A stretch of DNA of 36,733 bases from a virus: positions 1 through 36,733 of the IMG/VR virus record IMGVR_UViG_3300021168_000063; one strand, 5' to 3'. The notes under the pieces were generated by a model, which saw only the letters and a list, made by a program, of their open reading frames with translations, had not been told where the DNA came from and did no database searches. The stretch's first letter is position 1. Each line of letters starts with the position of its first letter. Made by a program: the position numbers and the translations under genes. This document shows positions 29,119 to 36,251 of this stretch, one piece after another.

Positions 29119-30330
29119 TTATTCCACCTTAAGAATAATCACATCCTCACTCAAGCGACCAGTAAGCTTCACTTCTGTTGCTTTGATTCCACTCATGAAT
29201 TTACGCAATTGAACCTTACCTGCCTTCATGAATTCAGCAAGAGTGACTTCTGGCTTACGAACAGTTTTGCACACACTTTTGACTTCATCAAATCCAGTAA
29301 TGCTTGTGCCTTTAATGCTCATAGTGCCGATTGTAGAATCAGCAACATAGCAACCGATTTTACGATACTTGACTTGATAAACCCAAACAACCTTCGAACC
29401 CACAATATTAACTGGATTCACACTTGTAATTTCAATGCTGGCATCTTGCTTGCAATACTTCACTTTAGAAACGAGCTTGTCTTTCGAAGGCGCTTTCTTC
29501 ACGCGTGGCTTACGAACAGCCTTCTTCGCATTGTCATATGCAGCAACATCATTCAAAATTGCATTATAAAAATCAATGCGTTTCTTGAAATCTGCTACCT
29601 TAAATTGCGAATAACCTTCTTTGAGTTGCTTATCTTTTCCTTCTTGCGCTTCAACTAATTCATCACGCTTTGTTTCAAATACTTTCTTGAAACGTGCAAG
29701 TCCCGGCTTAGGAAAACTCTTTGCGTTAAAATATGCAAATGCATCTGGATTCAGTTGCTTTTTCGTATAGAAATCGTTTTCCATATCTTCGAAAAATGCA
29801 ATATGTTGATCGACAATTTCATTAACGCGATCACGAACAGATGGACGTGCTACTTTTACTGGAGCCTTTTTAACTTTAGATTGATCTTCTAGAATCGGAC
29901 CTTCTTCATCGCTAACAAGTTTATCATTAGCCATACGAATTGCTTCATTCACTTTCGATAGAATGAATTCAATATGATGATCTTTAAGCGGCATCTTTTT
30001 CTTTGATGCCATAACTAGACTGCACACAGTCATTGGTGTAAGCCTTTCAGCAGTCTTACGATAGCTTTCAAGAGTGTCAGCTTCAACGTCAGTACGACCT
30101 TTCAACCACTCTACAACATGCTTACGAGCATCTTTCGGTGTGTAATGATGGTTGTAAAAATTCATGCTGCGACGCAATTTGTTATCGAATTCGTCATCCG
30201 ATAGCGTCAAGCTTTCATCCCCTTTCCATTCGGGTTCGGGGCCAGTATATTTTTCTTCAATGTGTTGCGAGGAACGGATTGCGCGGGGCTTTGTCTTACG
30301 AGCGCCATCGATCTTAATCTTGCCTGCCAT
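29119..30330 (-). CDS. Basic early-type protein of unknown function, head of the array operon (403 aa)
   Basis: Lys/Arg-rich, mostly helical, not recognised. A basic N-terminus (MAGKIKIDGARKTKPRAIRSS) precedes a charged helical domain to about 130 (MNFYNHHYTPKDARKHVVEWL). Residues 150-165 and 268-285 are basic linkers (KVKKAPVKVARPS; AKKAVRKPRVKKAPSK). Between them lies a helical domain with FFEDMENDFYTKKQLNPDAFAYF and FKKRIDFYNAILNDVAAYD. The C-terminal third is beta-rich (ASIEITSVNPVNIVGSKVVWVYQVKYRKIGCYV), ending LTGRLSEDVIILKVE. A nucleic-acid-binding role would fit the charge but is unproven. Expressed from a consensus sigma70-type promoter with a GGAG site. The first array gene begins directly after its stop codon. 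Confidence 0.8.
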   Translation of the reverse strand: MAGKIKIDGARKTKPRAIRSSQHIEEKYTGPEPEWKGDESLTLSDDEFDNKLRRSMNFYNHHYTPKDARKHVVEWLKGRTDVEADTLESYRKTAERLTPMTVCSLVMASKKKMPLKDHHIEFILSKVNEAIRMANDKLVSDEEGPILEDQSKVKKAPVKVARPSVRDRVNEIVDQHIAFFEDMENDFYTKKQLNPDAFAYFNAKSFPKPGLARFKKVFETKRDELVEAQEGKDKQLKEGYSQFKVADFKKRIDFYNAILNDVAAYDNAKKAVRKPRVKKAPSKDKLVSKVKYCKQDASIEITSVNPVNIVGSKVVWVYQVKYRKIGCYVADSTIGTMSIKGTSITGFDEVKSVCKTVRKPEVTLAEFMKAGKVQLRKFMSGIKATEVKLTGRLSEDVIILKVE

Positions 30331-30356
30331 ATTAAATCTCCATTGAATGAAACTAT

Positions 30357-30385
30357 ATTGTACAGCCGTTTGGATAATTTGTCAA
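30357..30385 (-). promoter_or_regulatory. Host sigma70-type promoter for the 403-aa gene and small-gene array
   Basis: On the minus strand: -35 TTGACA at 30385-30380, 17-nt spacer, -10 TACAAT at 30362-30357. The -35 is perfect, the -10 differs from TATAAT at one position, and the spacing is ideal. The ATG follows 26 nt downstream of the -10. It is the only such clear promoter I found in the window. Confidence 0.82.
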
Positions 30386-30410
30386 TAACCGTTGTTTTTA
30401 TGCAACAACC

Positions 30411-30418
30411 GCTAAATA
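30411..30418 (+). promoter_or_regulatory. Orphan late-type promoter box (GCTAAATA)
   Basis: Same octamer as before gp18, but on the plus strand with no open reading frame downstream. A terminator lies about 105 nt further on. Confidence 0.38.
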
Positions 30419-30423
30419 TCTAT

Positions 30424-30546
30424 ATCAGAATAGTATTCTGATAGTTCAGTGGTTTTGAATTTGGCGAAGGGCATAAAAATAAGACCCGAATAGCTTTTGC
30501 AAGCTTGTTGTAAGAAACGAAAAAGCGCTCACTGAGCGCTTTTTTA
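30424..30546 (+). ncRNA. Candidate small non-coding RNA
   Basis: The segment between the orphan late-type box and the terminator contains no ATG on the plus strand and no convincing GTG/TTG frame with a ribosome-binding site. It begins with a perfect inverted repeat (10-nt arms at 30423-30432 and 30434-30443, one central base). If the box is used, the roughly 120-nt RNA would start at this hairpin and end at the GCGCTC/GAGCGC terminator. The 3' terminator also serves the convergent 168-aa gene, so its presence alone is not proof. Confidence 0.33.
30520..30546. terminator. Bidirectional terminator after the 168-aa gene
   Basis: GCGCTC-ACT-GAGCGC stem flanked by A and T runs; it nearly touches the minus-strand stop at 30544. 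Core stem identical to the one at 24956-24982. Confidence 0.88.
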
Positions 30547-31050
30547 TTTTGATTTGATTGTTTTTGGTGTGACATTCACACGTTCTAGATTTTCAAAATA
30601 TCCAGTCCAGGGAACATGAATACTATATGTTTGCCCATTGTCCAACTCAATCTTAAGACTATATCTTTCTGCATCTAAATATGTTGCATGTTGATTTTCA
30701 ACAAAATTTTCACAGTCTTTAGCACATTTATTTGCTTTTTCTTCATCTACGAATGCAGCAATAAGTTCATATTGCCCATAATCTGTTCCAAATGAGTCAC
30801 CTGTCGTATATTCAGCCCAAACGATATACACTATATCGCCCGGTCCAACTTCTGCTCCTACAACTAGATCACAATTTGGAAAATCGCCGTTCTTCAACGA
30901 ATACGCCAATGATTCTTTCGCATCCAAAGATGTTACTGCATTGAGTCTATTAATCTTCCTGGAAGAATCCCGAGACCATTCATCGTCATCTACGCGACCA
31001 CCTAGACTTTCTTGCTCAGAATCTACGTCTATCAATAATCCAGGTGCCAT
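30544..31050 (-). CDS. Protein of unknown function (168 aa)
   Basis: Acidic N-terminus (LLIDVDSEQESLGGRVDDDEWSRDSSRKINRL). A central alpha/beta part has GPGDIVYIVWAEYTTGDSFGTDYGQYELIAAFVDEEKANKCAKDC at about 70-114, a pattern I have seen in small phage and bacterial proteins without assigned function (strand, GDSFG turn, strand, then a helix). The C-terminus has DNGQTYSIHVPWTGYFENLERV. No catalytic motif. It follows gp15 by 51 nt with no late box between them, so it is probably the third gene of the gp14-gp15 transcript. The stop overlaps the terminator stem. Confidence 0.75.
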   Translation of the reverse strand: MAPGLLIDVDSEQESLGGRVDDDEWSRDSSRKINRLNAVTSLDAKESLAYSLKNGDFPNCDLVVGAEVGPGDIVYIVWAEYTTGDSFGTDYGQYELIAAFVDEEKANKCAKDCENFVENQHATYLDAERYSLKIELDNGQTYSIHVPWTGYFENLERVNVTPKTIKSK

Positions 31051-31101
31051 TTTAATCTCAATTCAGTAAAACAACAACTATATCACCAATCCAAAATTAA
31101 A

Positions 31102-32475
31102 TCAAAGAATGATTTGCCAATTTCCTGCTGCATAAAAACCATCAACAGATTTCAACCATTCTGATCCATTCCAACGATATTGAATAGATGTAGTCAAATT
31201 GGTTACATATTCTGTAGCGGATGTTGCTTGTGAATTGAATGTGACGATCCAATGTGTTCCGTTATAAGTGATAATATCGTTTGCATTAGCAATAGTTCCG
31301 CCCCAAGCAGTTTCTTGATATGCTGATCCTGGCGCCCCCAATTCATTAAGTAACAAATAACTTTGGCCTGTAGCTGCTGCTGGAAAGTTTCCAATTCCTG
31401 GTCCGCTACCCTGAGGATTTACGATAGCATTGATTGGAGAAAGCGTATTTGCAGGAATTGTATTAGCGATTACGTTGTAAATCATCGTCGTATCATCTAA
31501 AGGATTATATGCTATAGAACCCACAATATCTGCATTACCATTTGGCTGACTCAATTTGATTTGAGATACACCATTACGCAATGATCCATACATGTTAATA
31601 AAGTTGTGCCAATTGTCTGGCGTGCCAATCTTAGTATCAGCATTCAATGTATTCTTTTGTAAATCGATATCACCCTGTTTAAACAAAGTAAGTTGATTTC
31701 CTAGCAATACAACATTAAAATCTAGTGGAGTAATGACCTGACGACTCAATAATGTTCCAGCTAACACTGCTTCATCTGACAATTCACCTTGAGTATCATG
31801 AATACTAGCAATGATCGTTTGAATAACTCCCATCGTTTGAACTTTAGCTGGAGCAGAAATCCAAATCGGCATAGTAAATGTCATAGATGTAACATCAATG
31901 GGATTGTCTGTCCCTACAGGTATTGTTCTAGATGTCCAACTATTATCTTCTAAAAATATAGTCGTCAAACTAGTCCAATCAAGATAATTATCTGTAGATT
32001 GTACGTCGAACGACATGTTAAACAGCGGAATAATTTGTTCTAGTAATTGCATTTTTTGTTCTGTATTACTAGTCCATATTTCAGCTTTCAGAGTTAGAAT
32101 ATAAGGAACAGGCATCAATCTTTCAATGTTATAATCCATGCCATGGGCCATAGTATATTGTGATGTAGATGGATCATAATGTCTATTTCTTACTGACATT
32201 GTATTGACGAATGAAGTATCTTGAATACGTGTTCTATCGTGTTTCAGATCACTAATATCAACAGCTATGACAGGAACAGTGGGTGTTGTATTCTCACTAT
32301 TGTTTGCAATGACAGTAGCAACTTGACGAGATGGGTCACCATAAACAACAGGAACTTGTTTTAATATTTTGTTTCCGTTGGTATCTAATGATTGAAATTG
32401 AAAGTTATTCAATATACGCATCATTTGAACTAGATACCTTCTGATTTGATTATCATAATAAAAATTTCGTAACAT
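31102..32475 (-). CDS. 15: Tail sheath stabiliser/terminator, gp15-like with C-terminal extension (457 aa)
   Basis: The first 230 residues match T4 gp15 (272 aa). MLRNFYYDNQIRRYLVQMMRILNNFQFQ at 1-28 corresponds to the T4 FYNSSFRRYATLMGDLFSNIQIK start. GNKILKQVPVVYGDPSRQ at 34-51 matches its IRVPITYASKEH. YILTLKAEIWTSNTEQKMQLLEQIIPLF at 125-152 matches LSIFTRYEDDMFQIVEQILPYF. Gp15 caps the tail and joins it to the neck. The 200-residue C-terminal extension has W-rich modules (WGGTIANANDIITYNGTHWIV at 391-411; IQYRWNGSEWLKS at 431-443), probably surface decorations. Its start overlaps the gp14 stop (TAATG), fitting T4 order 14-15. Confidence 0.88.
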   Translation of the reverse strand: MLRNFYYDNQIRRYLVQMMRILNNFQFQSLDTNGNKILKQVPVVYGDPSRQVATVIANNSENTTPTVPVIAVDISDLKHDRTRIQDTSFVNTMSVRNRHYDPSTSQYTMAHGMDYNIERLMPVPYILTLKAEIWTSNTEQKMQLLEQIIPLFNMSFDVQSTDNYLDWTSLTTIFLEDNSWTSRTIPVGTDNPIDVTSMTFTMPIWISAPAKVQTMGVIQTIIASIHDTQGELSDEAVLAGTLLSRQVITPLDFNVVLLGNQLTLFKQGDIDLQKNTLNADTKIGTPDNWHNFINMYGSLRNGVSQIKLSQPNGNADIVGSIAYNPLDDTTMIYNVIANTIPANTLSPINAIVNPQGSGPGIGNFPAAATGQSYLLLNELGAPGSAYQETAWGGTIANANDIITYNGTHWIVTFNSQATSATEYVTNLTTSIQYRWNGSEWLKSVDGFYAAGNWQIIL

Positions 32476-33728
32476 TATTGATTCTCTCCGTTATCTGCGC
32501 CAGGTCTCAATGCATCACTCAAACTCTGTAATGATGGTTGAGTCGTATTGTTATCATCAACAAATGTAGCAGTATTACTATAAAAACCTTCAAGCTGTGT
32601 ATTATTAGGATTGTTAGTGCTTCCACCAGGAGTGTAATTTGTTCTAACAGAATCTTCAATTTTAGTCCAACTTGTTCCGCTATATCTAAACAAACGATTC
32701 GGCAAAAAGTCTAAGCGCAAAAAGAAATCACCTATGCTTGGATTTGATGGGAATGTTATTCCAGCACCAACAGGGAAACCATTGGGAGGAACGCCATCTC
32801 CACTAAGATATGCTTTCTGTTTAGCGTCAGGGGAATCTGGTCCCAGGTCAGCATTGATAGTGAAATTGCTATTCGAACCATGATTTGCACCACCTGAATT
32901 AACATTGTCAGAAGTAACTGTTGTAACGTCTGAAGAAGGTTGAATTCCAGGGCCTGCACCAGGATACTCTCCTTGAGAATTTTGTAATACTGGTAGAACA
33001 TACATATCATCTACATTGTATCCTGACATTGGTGTTTCAGTTTCTGCTTCGCCTAATACAGCTTCACTAATTCCTATCTGTGTTTGATAATTGCTTACTA
33101 ATTGTCCCACTGGTGTAGTTACATTATCACTTGCAGCAATTTGATCTAGAATACTTTGATACTCTTGTGAATCAACTAGAGGACCGCATTTTACGCGCCA
33201 TAGATGTGGCCACCAAGTTTGACTAAATCCTTCGCTTGCATTAGCAGCATCTTGAATAACAAAAAATCTAGCTAGACTAGCATCTAGTGTTGTATTCAAT
33301 GGATTATAGTCTCTAATGTGAGGTAATTCGATAACATCACCAACCATCAATTTTCTACCTAAAATATCAATCATATCATTGATATGAAACACTATAAAGA
33401 TGATATCTGAGCTTAAAAATAAGCCAAATTGTGACAAATCGAAGTCTAGATTAGATACATTATAATGGCCACGAATATCATAAATGCTCGTATCATATAC
33501 TCTGTCTCTATTTTCCAAGAAAAGCATGTCCTGAATATTAGTTTCTGATTGTGTAGGATACGTAGGAACTGCAGGATTATCTGTAGGTGTAGCTGGATTT
33601 TGTGGGCCTAGATATTTGTGAATTAAGCAACCAGTTCCGCCAGCAGTGAGCATGCCTCTTATCTGCTTGTCAATAAAACGATAATCTGCAGAATGGTCTC
33701 CCTGTTTCCATAGACTTAACTTTGGCAT
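32475..33728 (-). CDS. 14: Neck protein (gp14-like) with C-terminal extension (417 aa)
   Basis: Adjacent to and coupled with gp15, as gene 14 is in T4. Residues 75-180 give the neck core: DRVYDTSIYDIRGHYNVSN, GDVIELPHIRDYNPL at 130-144, RFFVIQDAANASEGFSQTWWPHLWRVKCGPLVDSQEYQ at 154-191. The G-D-x-I-x-x-P ... F-x-I ... P pattern resembles T4 gp14 (EGDLIYFPMDN ... FEINWVEPYDP). T4 gp14 is 256 aa. The extra C-terminus (about 250-417) is Asn/Ser/Gly-rich and carries a GDFF ... RLFRYSGTSW module at 333-354 related to those in gp18. Call by synteny and pattern; exact homology not checked. Confidence 0.66.
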   Translation of the reverse strand: MPKLSLWKQGDHSADYRFIDKQIRGMLTAGGTGCLIHKYLGPQNPATPTDNPAVPTYPTQSETNIQDMLFLENRDRVYDTSIYDIRGHYNVSNLDFDLSQFGLFLSSDIIFIVFHINDMIDILGRKLMVGDVIELPHIRDYNPLNTTLDASLARFFVIQDAANASEGFSQTWWPHLWRVKCGPLVDSQEYQSILDQIAASDNVTTPVGQLVSNYQTQIGISEAVLGEAETETPMSGYNVDDMYVLPVLQNSQGEYPGAGPGIQPSSDVTTVTSDNVNSGGANHGSNSNFTINADLGPDSPDAKQKAYLSGDGVPPNGFPVGAGITFPSNPSIGDFFLRLDFLPNRLFRYSGTSWTKIEDSVRTNYTPGGSTNNPNNTQLEGFYSNTATFVDDNNTTQPSLQSLSDALRPGADNGENQ

Positions 33729-33752
33729 ATATAATTTCTCATCAATATCAAG

Positions 33753-33760
33753 TATTTACC
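33753..33760 (-). promoter_or_regulatory. Late-type promoter box (GGTAAATA) for gp14-gp15
   Basis: GGTAAATA on the minus strand, 24 nt before the gp14 ATG; forms a divergent pair with the plus-strand box at 33794. Confidence 0.48.
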
Positions 33761-33793
33761 GATATATGCTTGTTCAATTTTTGAAGATTATTT

Positions 33794-33801
33794 ACTAAAT
33801 A
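33794..33801 (+). promoter_or_regulatory. Late-type promoter box (ACTAAATA) for fibre-type genes
   Basis: ACTAAATA, 26 nt before the ATG at 33828, which has CGAGG as ribosome-binding site. Confidence 0.47.
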
Positions 33802-33827
33802 CATTTACCAATTTCGAGGTTATCACT

Positions 33828-34235
33828 ATGTCACAAAAATCACTTACAACTCAAGTCGTAGCAAATGGAACCGGAAGTCCCATGCTTGATCAACAAATCG
33901 CATTTAATCAGCAACTTGCTGCTTTAGCTAATAATGCTGCTGCTAACTTTACTGAATTGTATTCTGGAACTACTGTAGCTCCTCCTACTATTGCAAGTGC
34001 TTCAACTATTGCCCCCGCAACAAACATTTTGTTTGTGTCTGGAACTACTGCGATTGTTAATATAACACCCCCTGGAACTATGGCAACAAATGGTGGACAG
34101 ATTACAATCATTCCTAAGGGTATCTTTACAACCACTACTGCAGGTAATATTGCATTGGCATCCACTGCTGTAGTAAGTAAGACTCTAACAATGACTTACG
34201 ATTCTGCTACTCTAAAGTGGTATCCAAGTTACTAA
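33828..34235 (+). CDS. Short fibre-anchor or decoration protein (135 aa)
   Basis: Residues 12-48 (ANGTGSPMLDQQIAFNQQL ... NFTELYSG) are nearly the same as residues 13-48 of the following 628-aa fibre. The NFTELY ending recalls the attachment motif of T4-like fibres. The rest (50-135) is one small beta domain: ATNILFVSGTTAIVNITPPGTMATNGGQITIIPKG, closing in LTMTYDSATLKWYPSY. This C-terminal strand pattern is common in phage fibre and head-fibre tips. Probably a short virion-attached protein sharing a docking site with the longer fibre. Confidence 0.72.
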   Translation: MSQKSLTTQVVANGTGSPMLDQQIAFNQQLAALANNAAANFTELYSGTTVAPPTIASASTIAPATNILFVSGTTAIVNITPPGTMATNGGQITIIPKGIFTTTTAGNIALASTAVVSKTLTMTYDSATLKWYPSY

Positions 34236-34283
34236 GTAATAAAGAAATACAATAAAAATTATACGACTAACGAGGTCATTTAA

Positions 34284-36170
34284 ATGTCACAAAAACCTAT
34301 AACACCACCGCCTTCGGTGCCAAATGGGACCGGTAGTCCCTTACTTGATCAACAAATATTACTCAATCAACAACTAGCGACGTTGATTGCAAATACTACT
34401 GCTAATTTCACTGATTTGTATAATGGTGCAGGTGGTGGAGGTGGTGGAGGTAATGTTCTCCGTAATGGTACTGGTGCTCCTTTAAATTCATTAGGTATTG
34501 ATGGTGATTTCTATATCGATACTACTGCGCACAATCTTTATGGTCCTAGAGCAGGAGGTGTTTGGCCTTCTGGAATTGCTATTGTGGGTCCACAAGGGTC
34601 AGCTGGATCTGCAGGCAGTAATGGAACTAACGGTAATACTGTAAATCATGGTACTGGCGTGCCAGGGTCTGGCGTAGGTAACAACGGCGACTTCTATATT
34701 GATACTGCAGGTAACATGCTTTATGGCGCTAAGTCAGCTGGAGCTTGGGGTTCTGGAACTAGTTTAGTTGGGCCAGCAGGTGGAAGCGGTAATACTATGC
34801 TAACTACTAGTGGTGCGCCTTCAAATGGGACTGGTAACAATGGCGACTATGCAAATGATCCTACTGCTCAAATAATGTATGGACCGAAGGCAAGCGGGTC
34901 TTGGCCTGCAGGTAAGTCGTATGCTGGATCCGGTGGTGCGGCTGGTACTATGCGAAATATTGCCACTAGATGCCGACATAATTATCAAACATGGGTCACA
35001 TCCACTGCGTATGCATTTAAAAGTCTGACAGAACACATTAATCAAGGTAGTACTGTAAATGGTATCACCGTTAAGTACGGTAACTGGTATGCTAACAATG
35101 TGAATGAATTTAGTTCCTGGACAAATTCTGGAACATTAAACTACTACGCGTCTCTTGAATATCCCAATGGCAATTTCAATATGTTTGAATGGTCTGCTGT
35201 TCAAGGAACACCTCATGCTAGATTCGGTACAGCTACTGGTGGATCTACCATTGAATCTGACCTATTAGGCATCGGAATTCCGCATGGAGCAAAATTTAAG
35301 ATTCACTTAATTGTTGTTTCAGCCTCCGGCACTCCTCTAGCTATTCCTGTTTCAGCTAGTACAGTTGCAGGTGGTTCAGATGCTACTGCATATTGGGCAA
35401 CATCAGCAGCGATGGGAACAAATGATCCCTGGTTGCTGAATTTTACTGGAGCTACCACGGGTTCTTCTGGTACTTCTGGAGCGCCAAATATATATCCCTT
35501 AGCAATTAAGGGCGTATCATCTGTGCCTAGTGTAATTCTATATGGCGATAGTCGCCTGTCAGGTAAGATAGATTCTACTACTTCTACTGCGCCAGCATCT
35601 GAGAATACTAATCTTGGTTATTGGGGTGTGGGCGAAATTGCACGAACACTTGATTATGGTCTTCCATATGCAAATATTGGATGTGAATCAGATACCATTC
35701 TGCAATTTACAACCAATCATGCATTACGAGCTGCCTTAGCCTCAGACCATCAATACGTTCATTTCGAATACGGTATCAATGATGTATCTGCTGGCCGAAC
35801 AGCCGCAACAATAGAAGGGCAATTGACGACGGCGTATGGTTACTTTCCGTCTCAAAGAGTATCGCAATCAACGATTCCTCCCAAGACCGCCTCATCAGAT
35901 TCATGGGCTACAGCAGTCAATCAGACAGTCGATGGCTTCAATAGTACTCGTACTGCATTAAATGATTGGATACGGACTAAACCATCTCCATTATGGCAAT
36001 ATTTTGAAATAGCTGATATTATGGAAACTGCAAGAAATTCGGGCATCTGGAAGAATGTCGGTGATGGATCAGCGACAGCAGCGATGACAGGTGATGGACT
36101 TCATGAAGTACCATTTTCATATAATTTAATTAGATTGTCTGGAAATATCAATTTAGCATTATTCACATAA
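34284..36170 (+). CDS. Tail fibre with C-terminal SGNH esterase domain (628 aa)
   Basis: Domain order: a docking segment (13-48) shared with the preceding gene, then an eight-Gly linker (49-56). Three repeats of the form G-D-(F/Y)-Y-I-D-x ... L-Y-G-(P/A)-(R/K) ... W at about 74-94, 135-155 and 187-207 follow, separated by short collagen-like Gly-rich pieces. A beta-rich domain runs about 225-400. The SGNH hydrolase domain is 410-628: block I YGDSRLSG (Ser423), Gly466, block III GIND (Asn499), block V DGLH (Asp604, His607). Such domains remove acetyl groups from host surface polysaccharide during attachment. Start preceded by CGAGG; no late box directly upstream, so probably read with the preceding gene. 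Confidence 0.86.
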   Translation: MSQKPITPPPSVPNGTGSPLLDQQILLNQQLATLIANTTANFTDLYNGAGGGGGGGNVLRNGTGAPLNSLGIDGDFYIDTTAHNLYGPRAGGVWPSGIAIVGPQGSAGSAGSNGTNGNTVNHGTGVPGSGVGNNGDFYIDTAGNMLYGAKSAGAWGSGTSLVGPAGGSGNTMLTTSGAPSNGTGNNGDYANDPTAQIMYGPKASGSWPAGKSYAGSGGAAGTMRNIATRCRHNYQTWVTSTAYAFKSLTEHINQGSTVNGITVKYGNWYANNVNEFSSWTNSGTLNYYASLEYPNGNFNMFEWSAVQGTPHARFGTATGGSTIESDLLGIGIPHGAKFKIHLIVVSASGTPLAIPVSASTVAGGSDATAYWATSAAMGTNDPWLLNFTGATTGSSGTSGAPNIYPLAIKGVSSVPSVILYGDSRLSGKIDSTTSTAPASENTNLGYWGVGEIARTLDYGLPYANIGCESDTILQFTTNHALRAALASDHQYVHFEYGINDVSAGRTAATIEGQLTTAYGYFPSQRVSQSTIPPKTASSDSWATAVNQTVDGFNSTRTALNDWIRTKPSPLWQYFEIADIMETARNSGIWKNVGDGSATAAMTGDGLHEVPFSYNLIRLSGNINLALFT

Positions 36171-36171
36171 T

Positions 36172-36208
36172 AAATAAAGAAAGAGTGGGTCCCACTCTTT
36201 CTTTATTT
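36172..36208. terminator. Long perfect inverted repeat, bidirectional terminator
   Basis: Eighteen-nt arms (36172-36189 and 36191-36208) around one central T. It starts directly after the fibre stop codon. The GC-rich top (GAGTGGG/CCCACTC) is followed by a T-rich tail. Confidence 0.85.
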
Positions 36209-36221
36209 CCACATGCAATTG

Positions 36222-36230
36222 TGCTATACT
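36222..36230 (+). promoter_or_regulatory. Possible extended -10 promoter (TGCTATACT)
   Basis: TG-C-TATACT, one mismatch from TATAAT, 21 nt before the ATG at 36252. No convincing -35 hexamer. It is the only promoter candidate between the terminator and the last gene. Confidence 0.28.
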
Positions 36231-36251
36231 TTTCCTTTTAAAGGAAAATAT

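Noticed and set aside
29209-29658. 149-aa plus-strand open frame opposite the 403-aa gene
   Set aside because: Antisense shadow created by codon bias of the lysine-rich gene; no start signal.
30440-30505. A tRNA-like D-arm (GTTC ... GAAT with AGTGG loop) in the ORF-less segment
   Set aside because: No acceptor stem, no pairing anticodon arm and only a poor T-arm can be formed; looks like chance or at best a remnant.
36169-36176. AATAAATA as late box for the last partial gene
   Set aside because: It overlaps the fibre stop codon and the terminator arm, so a transcript from it would begin inside the terminator hairpin.
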